A program made the position numbers and the translations under genes. DNA of 64,000 nucleotides from DATBDN01 sp963715995 (GTDB lineage Bacteria; Actinomycetota; Thermoleophilia; Solirubrobacterales; Thermoleophilaceae): the NCBI GenBank assembly GCA_963715995.1, contig OY970283.1:1674001-1738000 (forward strand), given 5' to 3'. The notes under the pieces were generated by a model that worked only from the letters and a program-made list of their open reading frames with translations, did not search any database and was not told where the DNA came from. Of this stretch, positions 1-9,314 are shown piece after piece; positions within the stretch are counted from its first letter, which is position 1, and every line of letters begins with the position of its first letter.

Positions 1-174
1 GACCAGCACCAGGTCCACACCGGCCTCCTCGGCCACCGAGGCGCTCGGGTAGTCGTAGGCGGTCACCATCACGATGGGCTCGCCGAGCGCCTTCTTCTCG
101 CTCAGGGTCGACAGGGTCACGGTCGCGCGCTTTGCGGGCGGCGCCGGTGAAGTGATTCGCTGACGTGCGCTCAT
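1..174 (-). CDS. panB: 3-methyl-2-oxobutanoate hydroxymethyltransferase, N-terminal fragment
   Basis: Only the first 58 codons are present because the gene runs off the left window edge. The translation has the PanB opening pattern: a strand ending in VMVTAYDYPSA, then EEAGVDLVLV. The family makes ketopantoate from alpha-ketoisovalerate and 5,10-methylene-tetrahydrofolate, the first committed step of pantothenate synthesis. The ATG overlaps the panD stop in an ATGA junction, so it is the last visible gene of a translationally coupled pan operon. Whether the rest is intact cannot be judged. Confidence 0.85.
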   Translation of the reverse strand, partial: MSARQRITSPAPPAKRATVTLSTLSEKKALGEPIVMVTAYDYPSASVAEEAGVDLVLV

Positions 175-551
175 GCCAACAGCTCCCTCACGGTTGCGTC
201 TGTGATGACGATCTCGTTCTCCCCGTTCACGTGCACCACCCGCGGAACGTAGGAGTCGAGCTCCTCCTCGGCGTATTCGGCGTACGAGATCACGATTACC
301 TTGTCGCCCGAGTGGACCAGCCGGGCGGCGGCGCCGTTCACGCAGATCTCGCCCGACCCGCGCTCGCCCGAGATCGTGTAGGTCTCGAAGCGCGCGCCGT
401 TGTCGATGTCGACCACGTGCACCTGCTCGTGCTCGCGGATGTCCGCGGCGTCGAGCAGATCCTGGTCGACCGTGATCGACCCCACGTAGTTCAGGTCCGA
501 GCCGGTGATCGTGGCCCGGTGGATCTTCGACTTCAACATCGTGCGTCTCAT
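171..551 (-). CDS. panD: Aspartate 1-decarboxylase (pyruvoyl enzyme proenzyme)
   Basis: The 126-residue protein matches PanD in length and layout. It opens MRRTML, comparable to the E. coli start MIRTML, which supports the upstream ATG. The self-cleavage site is visible as Gly24-Ser25 in NYVGSIT; processing there gives the pyruvoyl cofactor on the alpha chain. Later blocks ICVNGAAARLV and DKVIVISYAEY are typical of the beta-barrel core. The enzyme converts L-aspartate to beta-alanine for condensation with pantoate by PanC. It overlaps panC upstream and panB downstream by four bases each. Confidence 0.95.
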   Translation of the reverse strand: MRRTMLKSKIHRATITGSDLNYVGSITVDQDLLDAADIREHEQVHVVDIDNGARFETYTISGERGSGEICVNGAAARLVHSGDKVIVISYAEYAEEELDSYVPRVVHVNGENEIVITDATVRELLA

Positions 552-1390
552 TCGGCCCCGCCTTTCAGCATGGTGTTGTCGATCAGGCGCGCCCGTCCTA
601 CGCGGGCGGCGATTGCGAGCAGGGTCGATCCGTTGACCCGCTCGGCTGGTGTCAAGTCAGTTGCCCTCCGCAGCTCGACGTACTCGGGCGCGATGCCCGC
701 GCGGTCGAGCTCGCCACGCGCCGCGGCCAGCACGTCGTCCGCGTCGAGCGCTCCCTGCGCGACGGTCTGCTCGGCGGCACGCAGCGCGCGGGCGATCGCG
801 GCTGCGCGGCTGCGCTGCTCCTCGTCCAGGTAGGCGTTGCGCGAGCTCATCGCCAGGCCGTCCTCTTCGCGGATGGTGGGGCAGACCTCGATCCGCACCG
901 GCATGTCCAGGTCACGCACGAGCTTCTGGACGACCAGCGCCTGCTGGGCGTCCTTCTGGCCGAAGTAGGCCACATCAGGGCCGGCGATGTTGAACAGCTT
1001 CGTCACGACGGTGGTCACGCCGTCCAAGTGGCCCGGCCGCGCGGCGCCGTCCATCGGCTCGGTCAGGCCGCCGACGCTGACCTTGGTGTCGAAGCCTGCG
1101 GGGTAGATCTCGTCGACGGCGGGCGCGAACACCACGTCCACGCCCTGGCCGGCCGCCAGCTCGAGGTCGCTCGCCTCGTCGCGCGGATAGGCGGCGAGGT
1201 CCTCGTTCGGCCCGAACTGCGCCGGGTTCACGAACAGCGAGACCACCACGGTCGCGTTCGCCTCGCGCGCGGCGCGCATGAGCGACAGGTGCCCGTCGTG
1301 GAAGAAGCCCATCGTCGGGACGAGGCCGATCGGCCGCCGCGCATTCGCCAGCAGCGCGCGCAGCTCGGCGATCGTGCGGACCACCTTCAC
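548..1390 (-). CDS. panC: Pantothenate synthetase (pantoate--beta-alanine ligase)
   Basis: A 280-residue protein joins pantoate and beta-alanine with ATP. The nucleotidyl-transferase signature GLVPTMGFFHDGHLSLM is near residues 18-34, followed by FVNPAQFGPNEDL, YFGQKDAQQ and the REEDGLAMSSRN loop, all hallmarks of PanC. The GTG start overlaps the stop of the upstream gene (GTGA), which fixes it better than the long open frame extending upstream; that extension is low-complexity Arg-rich sequence and a shadow of the neighbouring gene. The stop overlaps the panD ATG. The order DUF2520-panC-panD-panB puts pantoate and beta-alanine supply and their ligation in one transcript. Confidence 0.95.
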   Translation of the reverse strand: MKVVRTIAELRALLANARRPIGLVPTMGFFHDGHLSLMRAAREANATVVVSLFVNPAQFGPNEDLAAYPRDEASDLELAAGQGVDVVFAPAVDEIYPAGFDTKVSVGGLTEPMDGAARPGHLDGVTTVVTKLFNIAGPDVAYFGQKDAQQALVVQKLVRDLDMPVRIEVCPTIREEDGLAMSSRNAYLDEEQRSRAAAIARALRAAEQTVAQGALDADDVLAAARGELDRAGIAPEYVELRRATDLTPAERVNGSTLLAIAARVGRARLIDNTMLKGGAE

Positions 1391-2103
1391 GCCGCCACCG
1401 CCTTCGTCTGCTCCACGAGCGCGTCGAACAGCGGCAGCAGGTCGGGTGCGGCGTCGGCGATCGCCTTGCGCTGGCGAGCCACCGTGACCTCGTCGCCGCG
1501 CGCGACCGGGCCGGTGAGCGCGGCCTGGGGGCCGAGCTCGGCCCAGTTGTCGACCGTGCGGCGAACGAGCGGCGCCAGCATCCGGCGGGCGTCGCCGGGC
1601 GCGATGCCGGCGGTGGCCGCCACGCGCTCGGCCATCCACTCGAGGGTGACCACGAAGTTCGAGGCGATCGAGGCCGCGGCGTGGTAGGCGGCACGCGCCG
1701 AGTCGTCGATCTCGAATGGCTCCATGCCGACCGCGAGGGCGAGCCCGCGTGCGAGCTCGAGCGCCTCGGGAGTGGAGCCCGCGATCGCGCAGCCGCAACC
1801 TTCGAAGCTGGTGTCCGCACCGGCCACGGTCTGGAGCGGGTGCAGGCCGAAGGCGACGTCGTCGAGCGGCGTTGCGCCACTGGTGTGGCCAACCACGTGA
1901 CCGTCCAGAGCGGCGGCGGCGGCCGTGATCTCCGTGTCGGGAACGCAGAGCAGCACGACCTCTGACTGAGGAGCCTCGCCGCGGCCGAGCGGGCCTTCGA
2001 CCTCGATACCGGCGGCGCCGAAGGCGCGCGCGAGGGCGGTGCCTACGCGGCCAGGGCCGACGATTGCCAGTCGGCGGGGGATGGGATCGGCAAGACGGGT
2101 CAT
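1387..2103 (-). CDS. Rossmann-fold DUF2520 protein, candidate ketopantoate-reductase-like enzyme
   Basis: A 238-residue protein with an N-terminal NAD(P)-binding Rossmann fold (LAIVGPGRVGTALARAF, residues 12-28). A helical C-terminal part carries the DUF2520-type block HPLQTVAGADTSFEGCGCAIAG and the segment AAYHAAASIASNFVVTLEW, as in 6-phosphogluconate-dehydrogenase-like C-domains. It is the first gene of the pan operon and overlaps panC by four bases. Ketopantoate reduction is the one step not otherwise covered by the visible genes, so a PanE-like role is plausible, but that is inference from context. The ATG was chosen because the fold begins about 10 residues later; the open frame continues upstream without recognisable domains. 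Confidence 0.8.
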   Translation of the reverse strand: MTRLADPIPRRLAIVGPGRVGTALARAFGAAGIEVEGPLGRGEAPQSEVVLLCVPDTEITAAAAALDGHVVGHTSGATPLDDVAFGLHPLQTVAGADTSFEGCGCAIAGSTPEALELARGLALAVGMEPFEIDDSARAAYHAAASIASNFVVTLEWMAERVAATAGIAPGDARRMLAPLVRRTVDNWAELGPQAALTGPVARGDEVTVARQRKAIADAAPDLLPLFDALVEQTKAVAA

Positions 2104-2163
2104 ACAGATGGTCCACTCCCGCAGCAGGGGTAGCGGCCTCCGGTCAAAGGTTACCCTGCGGCC

Positions 2164-2805
2164 GTGGCTTCCAAGCCTCCGAACGAACGGCGTGAAGAGC
2201 TCGTGGCTGTGTATCGCGAAATGTGCGATTCGCACGCATGTCCGCTCTTGGACACCCGCACCAAGCTCGTCTTCGGCGCCGGCAATGCGAACGCCGACCT
2301 GATGTTCGTGGGCGAGGCGCCAGGCGCCAGCGAGGACCAGCAGGGCCTGCCGTTCGTGGGGCGTGCGGGTCAGCTCCTGAACCAGCTGCTCGAGGAGATC
2401 GGCATCGCCCGCCAGGAGGTGTTCATCACGAACGTGATCTGCTGCCGCCCGCCCGGCAACCGCGATCCGAGCCCCGAGGAGATCGAGGCCTGCAAGCCCT
2501 ACCTCTACAAGAAGATCGAGCTGATCGAGCCCAAGATCATCTGCACGCTCGGCAACTTCGCCACCAAGCTCCTGACCGGCGACCAGACCGGCATCACGAA
2601 GGTGCACGGACGCCCGCAGCAGCGCGAGGTTGCCGGCCGCATGCTGCTCCTGTTCCCGATCTTCCACCCGGCGGCCGCACTGCGCACCGACGCGGTCAAG
2701 CAGCTGCTGCGCGGGGACTTCGCGAAGCTGCCCGGGCTGATCGCCGGGCACCGGGAGCAGCGCGCGGAGGCTGGTGAGGCCGATCAGCTGGGCCTGTTCC
2801 AGTAG
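2164..2805 (+). CDS. udg: Type-4 uracil-DNA glycosylase (Fe-S)
   Basis: A 213-residue family-4 uracil-DNA glycosylase that removes uracil from DNA to start base-excision repair. The active-site motif GEAPGASEDQQGLPFVG spans about residues 50-66 and the second motif FHPAA about 167-171. Candidate 4Fe-4S ligands are Cys21, Cys26, Cys94 and Cys110; the last pair has the family spacing, but the first pair is separated by four residues rather than the two I recall for the Thermus enzyme. GTG start. Divergent from the pan operon with about 60 bases between, so the promoters share that gap. The C-terminus ends in the short sequence QLGLFQ. Confidence 0.93.
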   Translation: MASKPPNERREELVAVYREMCDSHACPLLDTRTKLVFGAGNANADLMFVGEAPGASEDQQGLPFVGRAGQLLNQLLEEIGIARQEVFITNVICCRPPGNRDPSPEEIEACKPYLYKKIELIEPKIICTLGNFATKLLTGDQTGITKVHGRPQQREVAGRMLLLFPIFHPAAALRTDAVKQLLRGDFAKLPGLIAGHREQRAEAGEADQLGLFQ

Positions 2806-3187
2806 CTCGCCCGAGCAGACCGAGGCGGCGGGAGCCCGGCTGGCGGCGGAGCTGCGGCCAGGCGACGTCGTGCTGGTCAGCGGCGAGCTCGGCGCCGGCA
2901 AGACGACCTTCGTGCGCGGGGCCTGCCGGGCGCTGGGCGTGACCGCAGCGGTCACGAGCCCCACGTTCACGATCGGGCAGCTCTACGCCGGCTCGCCCGA
3001 CGTCGCGCACCTGGACCTCTACCGGCTGGAGAGCGCCGAGCCGGAGATCCTCGACGACTACCTCACGCCCGAGCGGATCGCGTTCATGGAGTGGCCCGCC
3101 CTGGCCGAGCCGAGCCTGGAGCGCGTGCGTGCGCGTGTGACGATCGAGCACGCCGGCGAGGACGAGCGGCGCATCACGGTCACGTGA
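2774..3187 (+). CDS. tsaE: tRNA t6A biosynthesis ATPase TsaE
   Basis: A 137-residue P-loop ATPase that assists TsaB and TsaD in making N6-threonylcarbamoyl-adenosine 37 on ANN-decoding tRNAs. The Walker A motif GELGAGKTT covers residues 37-45. The block VTSPTFTIGQLY and the downstream HLDLYRL and FMEWP elements are diagnostic for TsaE/YjeE. The GTG start lies inside the 3' end of the udg gene in another frame, a 32-base overlap. A later start would remove the N-terminal helix. The stop overlaps the tsaB start (GTGA). Confidence 0.92.
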   Translation: MRPISWACSSSSPEQTEAAGARLAAELRPGDVVLVSGELGAGKTTFVRGACRALGVTAAVTSPTFTIGQLYAGSPDVAHLDLYRLESAEPEILDDYLTPERIAFMEWPALAEPSLERVRARVTIEHAGEDERRITVT

Positions 3188-3828
3188 ACATCCTCGGCTT
3201 CGACACCTCCACGGCCGCCACGGCCGTCTGCCTGGTGCGCGAGGACGGCGCCGTGTTCGAGTCCGAGCCGCCGGTCGAGCGGCTGTTCGAGCCGCCGGCC
3301 CACGCGAGCGAGCTGATGCCGGCCGTCGCGCGGGTGATGGCGGATGCGGGGCTGGCCTTCGGCGACCTGGGCGCGCTCGCGGTGGGCATCGGCCCCGGCG
3401 GCTTCACGGGCCTGCGGATCGGGATCGCGACCGCCCATGGCATCGCCAAGTCGGCCGCGGTGCCGCTGCGGCCGGTGCTCTCGATCGACGCGCTGGGCGC
3501 GGGGATCGAGGCCGAGGAGCCGCTGCCGCTGATCGACGCGCGCAGGCTCGAGGTCTACGGACCGGGGCCGTCGGTCGGCTCGATCGACGACGCGATCGCA
3601 CGCGCCCCCGCCGGCGCTCTGGCGGCGGGCGATGGCTCGATACGATTCCGTGAAGCCCTGGAGCGCGCTGGAATCCAAGTCGCTCCAGGCGATTCCAGGA
3701 TGCATGTCGTCAGGGGCCTTTACATCGCCAGGCTCGCTGAGACCGTCCAACCCGCCCCTCCCGAGTCTGTTGTCCCGTGCTACCTGAGAGCGCCAGACGC
3801 GAAGCCCCCTTCACGATCCGCCGGCTGA
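3184..3828 (+). CDS. tsaB: tRNA t6A biosynthesis protein TsaB
   Basis: About 214 residues, with the ASKHA-fold opening NILGFDTSTAATAVCLV and the conserved GIGPGGFTGLRIGIATAHGIA block. TsaB is the catalytically inactive partner that dimerises with TsaD in the t6A complex. The GTG start is fixed by a four-base overlap with tsaE. The C-terminal region is shorter and more divergent than the N-terminal lobe, which is usual for the family. The 3' end overlaps rimI by 52 bases in another frame, so the genes are probably translationally coupled. Confidence 0.92.
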   Translation: MNILGFDTSTAATAVCLVREDGAVFESEPPVERLFEPPAHASELMPAVARVMADAGLAFGDLGALAVGIGPGGFTGLRIGIATAHGIAKSAAVPLRPVLSIDALGAGIEAEEPLPLIDARRLEVYGPGPSVGSIDDAIARAPAGALAAGDGSIRFREALERAGIQVAPGDSRMHVVRGLYIARLAETVQPAPPESVVPCYLRAPDAKPPSRSAG

Positions 3829-4264
3829 TCTACGCCGATCTTCCGCATGTGATCGCGATCGAGCGTCGCTCGTTCCCCACGCCGTGGTCGCTGGCGATGT
3901 TCGTGCTCGAGCTGTCGAAGGCGTCCGGCATCTGCCTGGCGGCGCTCGACGGCGATGAGCTAGTCGGGTACTGCGTCTGCTCGCGCTACGACACGGTCTG
4001 GCACCTGATGAACGTGGCCGTGAACCCCGATCGCCGACGTGAGGGGATCGCAGCGGCGCTGCTCGCGCGCCTGTTCGGCGAGGCGGACAAGCCCGGCGAG
4101 CAGTACACGCTCGAGGTCCGGCCCTCGAACGGCCCCGCGATCGTGCTCTACGAGAGCTTCGGCTTCAAGCGCGCGGGCCTGCGCAAGGGCTACTACCACG
4201 ACAACAAGGAAGACGCGCTGATCATGTGGCGCACGGCCGGCGCGTCGTCGGCTATCCCTGCCAC

Positions 4265-4268
<4 letters not shown>
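3777..4268 (+). CDS. rimI: Ribosomal protein S18-alanine N-acetyltransferase-like GNAT
   Basis: A 163-residue GNAT acetyltransferase. The acetyl-CoA loop is seen as RRREGIAAALL near residues 84-94, and the RimI-type C-terminal motif as YESFGFKRAGLRKGYYHDNKEDALIM. RimI acetylates the N-terminal Ala of S18; in many bacteria its gene sits with tsaB and tsaD, as here. GTG start inside tsaB. Sequence identifies the fold and likely orthology, but the substrate is not proven. The stop overlaps the tsaD start (GTGA). Confidence 0.9.
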
Positions 4269-5246
<978 letters not shown>

Positions 5247-5254
<8 letters not shown>

Positions 5255-7109
5255 ACGGGCGCTCCCGCTGATCGCGGTCGCGCTCGGCGAGCTGGCGCTG
5301 CTGGTCGCCGCGGCTGCGGAGCGGCCCGCGCGTATGCCGGCGGCCACGCCCGCGCAGCGGCGCGCCGAGCGCGCCGACGTGGGCGGCCCGTTCCCGCTCG
5401 AGCTGCGCAGCCCGCAGGTGGTGGCGGGCACCAGCGTGCGCGTACTCGTCGCGCTCGGCCGCCCGTCGCTTGCGGAGCTGGACGCGAAGACGCCCCAGTC
5501 CCCCGTGCGCCAGCGCGCCTACGTGCGCAGCCTGCACAAGGAGGAGCGCGCCTTGATCAGCGCGCTGCATGCGAAGGGCGTCGCCTTCGGCAACCCGATC
5601 CTGTTCGCGCGCGTGTGGAGCGGCTTCGCGGCCACCGTCGCCACGAAGGACCTGCCGGCCGTCCAGACCTTGGGCCTGCGCGTGGAGCCGGTCAGCCGCT
5701 TCTATCCCGCGCAGGTGCCGGGCCACGACGCGCCCGCGGTGCGGCCGCTGCCCACGGTCGCGAAGCGCCTCGGCCGGGTGGCGGTGCTCGACGCGTTCAC
5801 GCGCCGCGCTGCCGACGTCGACGAGGTGGGCTCGGTGGGGAGCGGGCGCCGGTCCGCGGGCGAGGCCGCCGGCGCGCGGGTGGCCGCCGTCGTGGCTGGC
5901 GAGCTGCCCGGGGCCACGATCGAGCGGGTCCGCGTGGCCGGGTCGCAGGCGCTCGAGAACGGGCACTTCGAGGTCTTCGCAACCACCGACCAGCTGCTTG
6001 CCGGTCTGGAGCGCGTGGTCGACCCGGATGGCAACGGCGACGTGTCCGATGCGGTTTCGGTTGCCGTGACAGGCCTGAGCGCGCCGTACTCCGGGTTCGA
6101 GAACGCCGCCGCCGAGGAGGCGGTCGACGGCGCCGCGGGGCTCGGCACGCTCGTGGTGGCGGCTGCGGGCGACGGCGGTGACCCGAGCGGCCCGTTCGGC
6201 TCGATCGGCGGGCCCGGCGCGGCGCGCGGCGCGCTGACGGTCGGGGCGCTCGACGCCTCGGGCGATCCCGCGACCGGGAGCTCCACCGGCCCCACCTACG
6301 GGCTGTTGCCGAAGCCCGACCTGGCAATCAGCGGCGGCGCGGCAACCGCCGCCGGCAGCGCGTGGGGGAGCGCGCTCGCCGCCGCGCGGGTCGCAGGCGT
6401 TGCGGCGGCGCTGCGGGCCGAGCGCCCGAAGCTGACGCCGGGGGAGGCGGCGGCGGCGCTGATCGGCACCGCGGCGCCGCGCGGCGAGCCGTTCGCGGCC
6501 GGCGGCGGCGACCCGCTCCTCCAGGCGGCTCGTGCGACGCCGCTCGTGGCGCAGCCCGCGCAGCTGGTGCTGCGGCCGGGGCACACTGCGGTCATCCAGC
6601 TGACCGGGATAGGGCGCTCGGCGCGGGTCGTCACCCCGGCGGCCCCGGCAGGGCTCGCCGTCAAGCTGCGCGGCGGGACGCTGCGCGTGCGGGTAGAGGC
6701 CAGCGCCCAGCCGGGGAGCGGCCGCCTCGACCTCGGCCCGATCGCGATCCCGTACGCGATCGTCGAGCCGAGCGTCCCGGCGCCGCCGCTCGGCAAGCCC
6801 GCGGTGATCGTGCGCGCGGGCAAGCCCGATGGCGTCCGCTTCACGGCCGGCAGCATCAAGCGCGAGGACAAGGGCACGAGCGTTGTGCCGGTGGGCAACC
6901 TCGTCCTCACGCTCTCGGGCCCGAGCGAGCGCGAGCTGACGCCGCCAGGCGGGGCGCGCGACCTGCTGCCGGGCGAGTACGCCTACACGCTCACGGACGA
7001 GATCCGCGCCCAGCTCGAGCCCGGGCGCTATCGCTTCGAGCTGCGGGCGCGCGGGACGGCCGGCGGTCCCGTGGTCATCCGGCGCTCGAAGCCGTTCCGG
7101 GTGGCATGA
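5247..7109 (+). CDS. Secreted subtilisin-fold protein lacking catalytic His and Ser (pseudoprotease)
   Basis: A 620-residue protein with a hydrophobic N-terminal signal or anchor (residues 4-24). Residues 55-155 look like a subtilase propeptide/inhibitor domain, ending EPVSRFYPAQ. Residues 175-430 align by eye with the S8 fold. VAVLD keeps Asp182, but the HGTHVAG position reads AGARVAA (His to Ala208), the oxyanion Asn in AAGN is Asp309, and the GTSMAAPHVAG position reads GSALAAARVAG (Ser to Ala376). The DPDGNGDVSDAV block also matches S8 proteases. The C-terminal 190 residues look like beta-rich Fn3-like modules. TTG start within tsaD; an ATGA junction couples it to the next gene. It should be proteolytically inactive; its role is unknown. 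Confidence 0.75.
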
Positions 7110-7351
7110 CGCAGGTCACGCTCTACGGCAAGCCGGGCTGTCATCTCTGCGACGAGGCGCGGGCGGTGGTGGCGGCCGTGCGGGAGCGCCGCGGGTTCGA
7201 CCTCGAGGAGGTCGACATCACCCGCGATCCCGCGCTGGAAGCGGTGTATCGGGAGCGCATCCCTGTTGTCGCGATCGACGGTCGCGAGGCGCTGGAGCTG
7301 GTGATCGAGGCCACAGAGCTGGAGCGAGCCCTCGCTAGCATGGCGCCGTGA
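7106..7351 (+). CDS. Glutaredoxin-like thiol-disulfide protein
   Basis: An 81-residue thioredoxin-fold protein of the DUF836/glutaredoxin-like type. The CxxC active site is Cys12-HL-Cys15 in YGKPGCHLCDEA, and the cis-proline is in ERIPVVAIDG. Such proteins reduce disulfides or glutathione-type mixed disulfides in the cytoplasm. It overlaps the upstream pseudoprotease by four bases and the downstream rex gene by four bases, so its expression is tied to a redox sensor. The low-molecular-weight thiol partner is not shown by the sequence. Confidence 0.85.
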   Translation: MTQVTLYGKPGCHLCDEARAVVAAVRERRGFDLEEVDITRDPALEAVYRERIPVVAIDGREALELVIEATELERALASMAP

Positions 7352-8016
7352 GCTACGAGGACCACAGCGGCAACGGCTCGGTTGCCGTGGCCGAGCGCGG
7401 CGAGCGCCTCTCGTTCGGGGTCGCCGCCCGCCTGTCGCGCTACCTCCAGGTGCTCACCCAGGCCCACAAGATGGGCAAGGGGACGATCTCGTCGCAGGAG
7501 CTGGCCGACTACACGCACGTCAACTCGACCCAGATCCGGCGCGACCTGTCGGGCTTCGGCAAGTTCGGCAAGCGCGGCGTGGGCTACAACGTCGACTCGC
7601 TGGTCGCCCAGATCCGCAAGATCCTGCGGACCGCCGGCCAGCACAACATCGCGCTCTTCGGCGCCGGCCACCTCGGCCGCGCGATCGCCGGCTCGGACGT
7701 GTTCGCCGACCACGGCTTCCAGATCGTCGCGATCTTCGACACCGACGAGCGCAAGATCGGCGAGGAGATCGGCCCGCTGGCCGTGCAGCCGTACGCCGAG
7801 ATGCGCCAGGCGGTCGGCGATCAGGAGATCGTCGTCGGGGTCCTGGCGGTCCCGGGCAGCGCAGCTCAGAGCGTCGCCGACGACCTCGTGGCGGCGGGCG
7901 TGACGATCATCTTCAACTACTCCGAGGCGCTCATCCAGACGCCGCCGCACGTGACCGTGCACACCTCGAGCCCAGCCGTCGACCTGCTCTACGCCCTCTA
8001 CTTCTACCTCCAGTAG
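7348..8016 (+). CDS. rex: Redox-sensing transcriptional repressor Rex
   Basis: A 222-residue Rex repressor. The winged-helix domain is residues 20-85 (SRYLQVLTQAHKMG, ISSQELADYTHVNSTQIRRDLSGFGKFGKRGVGY). The NAD(H)-binding Rossmann domain follows (IALFGAGHLGRAIA, then AIFDTDERKIG), with a C-terminal swapped helix ending DLLYALYFYLQ. Rex binds DNA when NAD+/NADH is high and releases it on NADH, controlling respiratory and fermentative genes. The GTG start overlaps the glutaredoxin gene. I did not find a convincing Rex operator (TTGTGAA-N4-TTCACAA type) in this window. Confidence 0.96.
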   Translation: MSYEDHSGNGSVAVAERGERLSFGVAARLSRYLQVLTQAHKMGKGTISSQELADYTHVNSTQIRRDLSGFGKFGKRGVGYNVDSLVAQIRKILRTAGQHNIALFGAGHLGRAIAGSDVFADHGFQIVAIFDTDERKIGEEIGPLAVQPYAEMRQAVGDQEIVVGVLAVPGSAAQSVADDLVAAGVTIIFNYSEALIQTPPHVTVHTSSPAVDLLYALYFYLQ

Positions 8017-8018
8017 TC

Positions 8019-9164
8019 GTGCTCGACATGGCCCGGACCCGGGAGGTCTTCGAGGCCTCGACGGACTTCACGCTCGCGGTGGAGGAGGAGTTCCAGCTCC
8101 TCGATCCGCAGTCGCTGTCGCTGGCCCAGCGCTACACCGAATTGCGCGCGGCCACCGACGCCGACCCGGTGCTGGCGGAGGCCGTGGCCGGCGAGCTGAT
8201 CGAGTCAGAGATCGAGATCCGCTCGGGCCGCTGCGAGACCTGGGGAGAGCTCGTCACGCGCCAGCAGGACGCCCGTAATCGCCTGTTCCGGACCGCGAGC
8301 GAGGTAGGGCTGCTGCTCGGCGCGACCGGCAGCCACCCCTGGAGCCCGTGGCAGGACCAGAAGATCATCGAGACCGAGCACTACAGGCGCGTGGCCGATG
8401 GCCTGCGCTACGTCGCGTGGCGCAACAACACCTTCGGCATCCACGTGCACGTGGGCATCCGGGGCGCCGACCGCGCGCTGGTGGTGTGCGACCGGCTGCG
8501 CCCGCGCATGCCCGAGCTGCTGGCCATCTCGGCCAACTCGCCGTTCCTCGACGGCCGCGACACCGGGCTGCACTCGGCCCGCAGCCAGATCTTCACCAAG
8601 AGCTTTCCGCGCTGCGGGATCCCGGACCACTACGGCAGCTTCGAGGCCTATGCGGACTACGTGGACTTCCTCAAGCGCGCCGGCTCGATCGTCGAGGCCA
8701 CCCAGATCTGGTGGAGCATCCGCCCGCACCACTCGTTCGGCACCGTCGAGCTGCGCATCTGCGACGCCCAGACGAGCGGCGACGAGTCGCTCGCGCTCGC
8801 CGGCCTGATGATCGCCGCGATCGCCCAGGCGGCACTCGACGACGACGAGGGGGTGCCGTTCACGGCCCACCCGCCGCGCCTGATCGAGGAGAACTTCTGG
8901 CGCGCCATCCGCTACGGGCTCGAGGGGCAGGTGATCGACCTCGATGGCGGCACCGAGTTCCCCGCGGCCTCGCTCCCCGAGCGGCTCTGGGAGTGGACGG
9001 CGCCCGCGCGGCACGCGCTCGGGATCGATCTGACGCTGCCCGCGGAGAACGGCACGCAGCGCCAGCGCCGCGCGCTCGAGGGCGGCGCCTCACTCGAAGA
9101 GGTCTTCCGCTCCGAGGTCGCGCTCAGCCAATCGACCTACTCCGTCATGCAGCCGGCCGGGTGA
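8019..9164 (+). CDS. Carboxylate-amine ligase, glutamate--cysteine ligase GCS2 family
   Basis: A protein of about 380 residues, of the YbdK/GCS2 type (glutamate-cysteine ligase 2). It opens FTLAVEEEFQLLDP and has the conserved blocks LGATGSHPW, NTFGIHVHVGI, ANSPFLDGRDTGLHSARSQIF and HHSFGTVELRICD. The family forms gamma-glutamyl-cysteine-type amide bonds with ATP, but many YbdK-like members have an unproven substrate. The GTG is two bases after the rex stop; an ATG nine bases later is an equally likely start. Its position after a glutaredoxin-like gene and rex suggests thiol metabolism. Confidence 0.85.
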   Translation: MLDMARTREVFEASTDFTLAVEEEFQLLDPQSLSLAQRYTELRAATDADPVLAEAVAGELIESEIEIRSGRCETWGELVTRQQDARNRLFRTASEVGLLLGATGSHPWSPWQDQKIIETEHYRRVADGLRYVAWRNNTFGIHVHVGIRGADRALVVCDRLRPRMPELLAISANSPFLDGRDTGLHSARSQIFTKSFPRCGIPDHYGSFEAYADYVDFLKRAGSIVEATQIWWSIRPHHSFGTVELRICDAQTSGDESLALAGLMIAAIAQAALDDDEGVPFTAHPPRLIEENFWRAIRYGLEGQVIDLDGGTEFPAASLPERLWEWTAPARHALGIDLTLPAENGTQRQRRALEGGASLEEVFRSEVALSQSTYSVMQPAG

Positions 9165-9299
9165 GCGTTCCGGAGGTTTTCCGGGTTTGCGCCGCGAACC
9201 TGGCTAGACTGCGCGACCTTCTCTTCCGGGTCCTACCGCGAGTCGGCCCGCAACCAGAAGACGTTTGTGCGATGGCACTGACGCGCGCAACCGTCCACT

Positions 9300-9305
9300 A
9301 GGAGG
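9300..9305 (+). promoter_or_regulatory. Strong ribosome binding site for hppA TTG start
   Basis: A perfect AGGAGG lies nine bases before a TTG codon. This decides the start of the pyrophosphatase, because TTG would otherwise be doubtful. The 150-base gap between the ligase and hppA holds this site and no other convincing element; I could not assign a -35/-10 pair. Confidence 0.8.
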
Positions 9306-9314
9306 CATTCTCAC

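Noticed and set aside
7300..7348. Rex operator autoregulating the rex gene
   Set aside because: No TTGTGAA/TTCACAA-type dyad was found near the gene.
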